Of a stretch of DNA of 64,000 nucleotides, positions 62,777-64,000 are shown in pieces; position 1 is the first letter of the stretch, and each line of letters opens with the position of its first letter. Under the pieces are notes generated by a model, which was not told the origin of the DNA, did not search any database, and worked only from the letters and a program-made list of their open reading frames with translations. Location: the NCBI RefSeq assembly GCF_000013085.1, contig NC_007643.1, positions 3,605,501 through 3,669,500 of the forward strand. Reading direction: 5' to 3'. The stretch comes from Rhodospirillum rubrum ATCC 11170 (GTDB taxonomy: Bacteria > Pseudomonadota > Alphaproteobacteria > Rhodospirillales > Rhodospirillaceae). The position numbers and the translations under genes were made by a program.

Positions 62777-64000
62777 CAGATCTGCCCTTCCAAAGCGCCG
62801 GTCAGGAACGCTGGCTTCTGGGTGAAGGCGCTGGCCCGTTCCAGGGCCAGACCGGCGTTGAGCACGGTTTCCTCGTCGAAATAGCGTCCAACCAGCTGCA
62901 GGCCCAAAGGCAGGCCGCGCGACGACAGGCCGACGGGCACCGACAGTCCCGGCAGACCGGCCAGCGAGGTCGGCACGGTGAACACGTCGTTGAGATACAT
63001 GGTGATCGGATCGTCGATCGTTTCGTTCAGGCCGAAGGCGGCGCTCGGCGTCGTCGGCGTCAACAGCACGTCGACCGTCTCGAAGGCGGTCTTGAAGTCC
63101 TGGGCGATCAGGGCGCGGACCTTCTGCGCCTTCAGGTAATAGGCGTCGTAATAGCCCGCCGACAGGGCATAGGTGCCGATCAGCACGCGGCGGCGCACCT
63201 CTTCGCCAAAGCCGGCCGCCCGCGTCTTGCAATACATCTCGTCAAGCGTCTCGCCCGGCACCCGCAGGCCATAGCGCACGCCGTCATAGCGCGCGAGGTT
63301 CGACGAGGCTTCGGCCGGGGCGACGATGTAATAGGTCGCCAGGGCGTATTTGGTATGGGGCAGATCGACCTCGACCAGCGTGGCGCCGGCGTCCTTCAGC
63401 ATCTCGGCGCCGCGATCCCACAGGGCGGCGATCTCGGGATCAAGGCCTTCGGGCCGGTACTGGCGGGGCAGGCCAACGCGCAAGCCGCGGATATCGCCGC
63501 TTAGCACCGCCTCGAAATTCGGCACCTCGACCGGGGCGCTGGTGCCGTCCATCGGATCATGGCCGGCCATGGCCTTGAGCATGATCGCCGCGTCGCGGAC
63601 CGTGCGGGTCATCGGCCCGGCCTGATCGAGCGAACTGGCGAAGGCCACCACGCCCCAGCGCGAGCAGCGCCCATAGGTCGGCTTCAGGCCGACAAGGCCG
63701 CAGAAGGCGGCGGGCTGGCGGATTGACCCGCCCGTATCGGTGCCGGTGGCGGCCATCGCCAAGCGCCCGGCGACGGCGGCGGCCGAACCGCCCGACGACC
63801 CGCCGGGAACCAGTTGCTCGTCGTCATCGGTGCGCGTCCACGGATTGATCACCGGGCCGCTGGCGCTGGTCTTGTTCGACGAGCCCATGGCGAATTCATC
63901 GAGATTGGTCTTGCCCAGCATCACCGCGCCGGCCTTGGCCAGATTGGCGCTGACCGTGCTTTCGTAAGGCGGGACGAAGCCATCGAGGATCTTCGATCCG
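62776..64000 (-). CDS. gatA: Amidotransferase subunit A (amidase), 5' end outside window
   Basis: The frame is open to base 64000, so about 407 C-terminal residues are visible and the N-terminus, including the catalytic lysine, lies outside. The amidase signature with the Ser-cis-Ser motif [13 protein letters not shown] is present, as are [21 protein letters not shown] and the upstream [10 protein letters not shown]. It releases ammonia from glutamine for GatB. It is translationally linked to gatB. Confidence 0.96.

Overview
This is a GC-rich bacterial chromosome segment with dense, mostly co-oriented gene strings and many 4-nt start/stop overlaps. The gene families suggest an alphaproteobacterium of the Rhodospirillum type: a kdsB-pheA pair, yejABEF, gatA-gatB, a periplasmic glucan protein, an orphan fliN, and abundant c-di-GMP enzymes. 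The species call is a judgement from gene content, not a database match. I saw no rRNA, tRNA, IS element or CRISPR array.

Layout. 1-2335: 3' part of a GNAT-type acetyltransferase, a PPOX-type flavoprotein and an AraC regulator. 2332-5446: a three-gene ABC efflux operon (HlyD adaptor, ATPase, permease) on the minus strand. 5447-6079: an unusually AT-rich spacer. 6080-10661: a GAF-PAS-GGDEF diguanylate cyclase, a small membrane protein, and an acyl-CoA ligase/PLP decarboxylase pair of the kind found in exosortase-A loci. 10662-14292: a spacer with two DnaA-box-like nonamers, an orphan ParA ATPase, and a divergent PAS-GGDEF-EAL protein. 14311-15606: an LpoA/LppC-like lipoprotein. 15754-21732: a sugar-acid catabolic locus (GntR/FCD regulator, GntP permease, SAF-domain dehydrogenase, DUF1537 kinase, class II aldolase) with two copies of one palindromic operator. 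21741-25433: a PepSY membrane protein, a DUF2946-like ORF, and a Tat-exported OpgD/OpgG glucan protein.

The most interesting part is 25475-43915. On the minus strand lie a SrfA-like membrane protein, SrfB (actin/Hsp70 fold), SrfC (P-loop, dynamin-like), a second membrane protein with a vWA domain, a Sel1-type membrane protein, a secreted vWA protein resembling the periplasmic part of the T6SS kinase PpkA, and a LolD-like ATPase, FtsX permease and FGE-fold protein in the same order as TagT-TagS-TagR. Two lipoproteins follow. A membrane-anchored trypsin-like protease is divergent at the head. No kinase, phosphatase or T6SS structural gene is present. I read this as an envelope-spanning mechanochemical or signalling system that joins SrfABC to a TagTSR-like module.

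44098-51163: a DUF1810 protein, an MHS-family transporter with a clear terminator, a DMT exporter, a secreted HExxH protein coupled to pheA, kdsB, and an unrecognised polytopic protein. 51236-58175: a HisN-like phosphatase, the yejABEF peptide importer and fliN. 58231-61353: a small secreted protein whose 3' end carries tandem 26-bp repeats, a LysE exporter coupled to a TetR regulator, and a divergent MFS transporter with two palindromic operators between them. 61319-64000: gatB and the 3' part of gatA.
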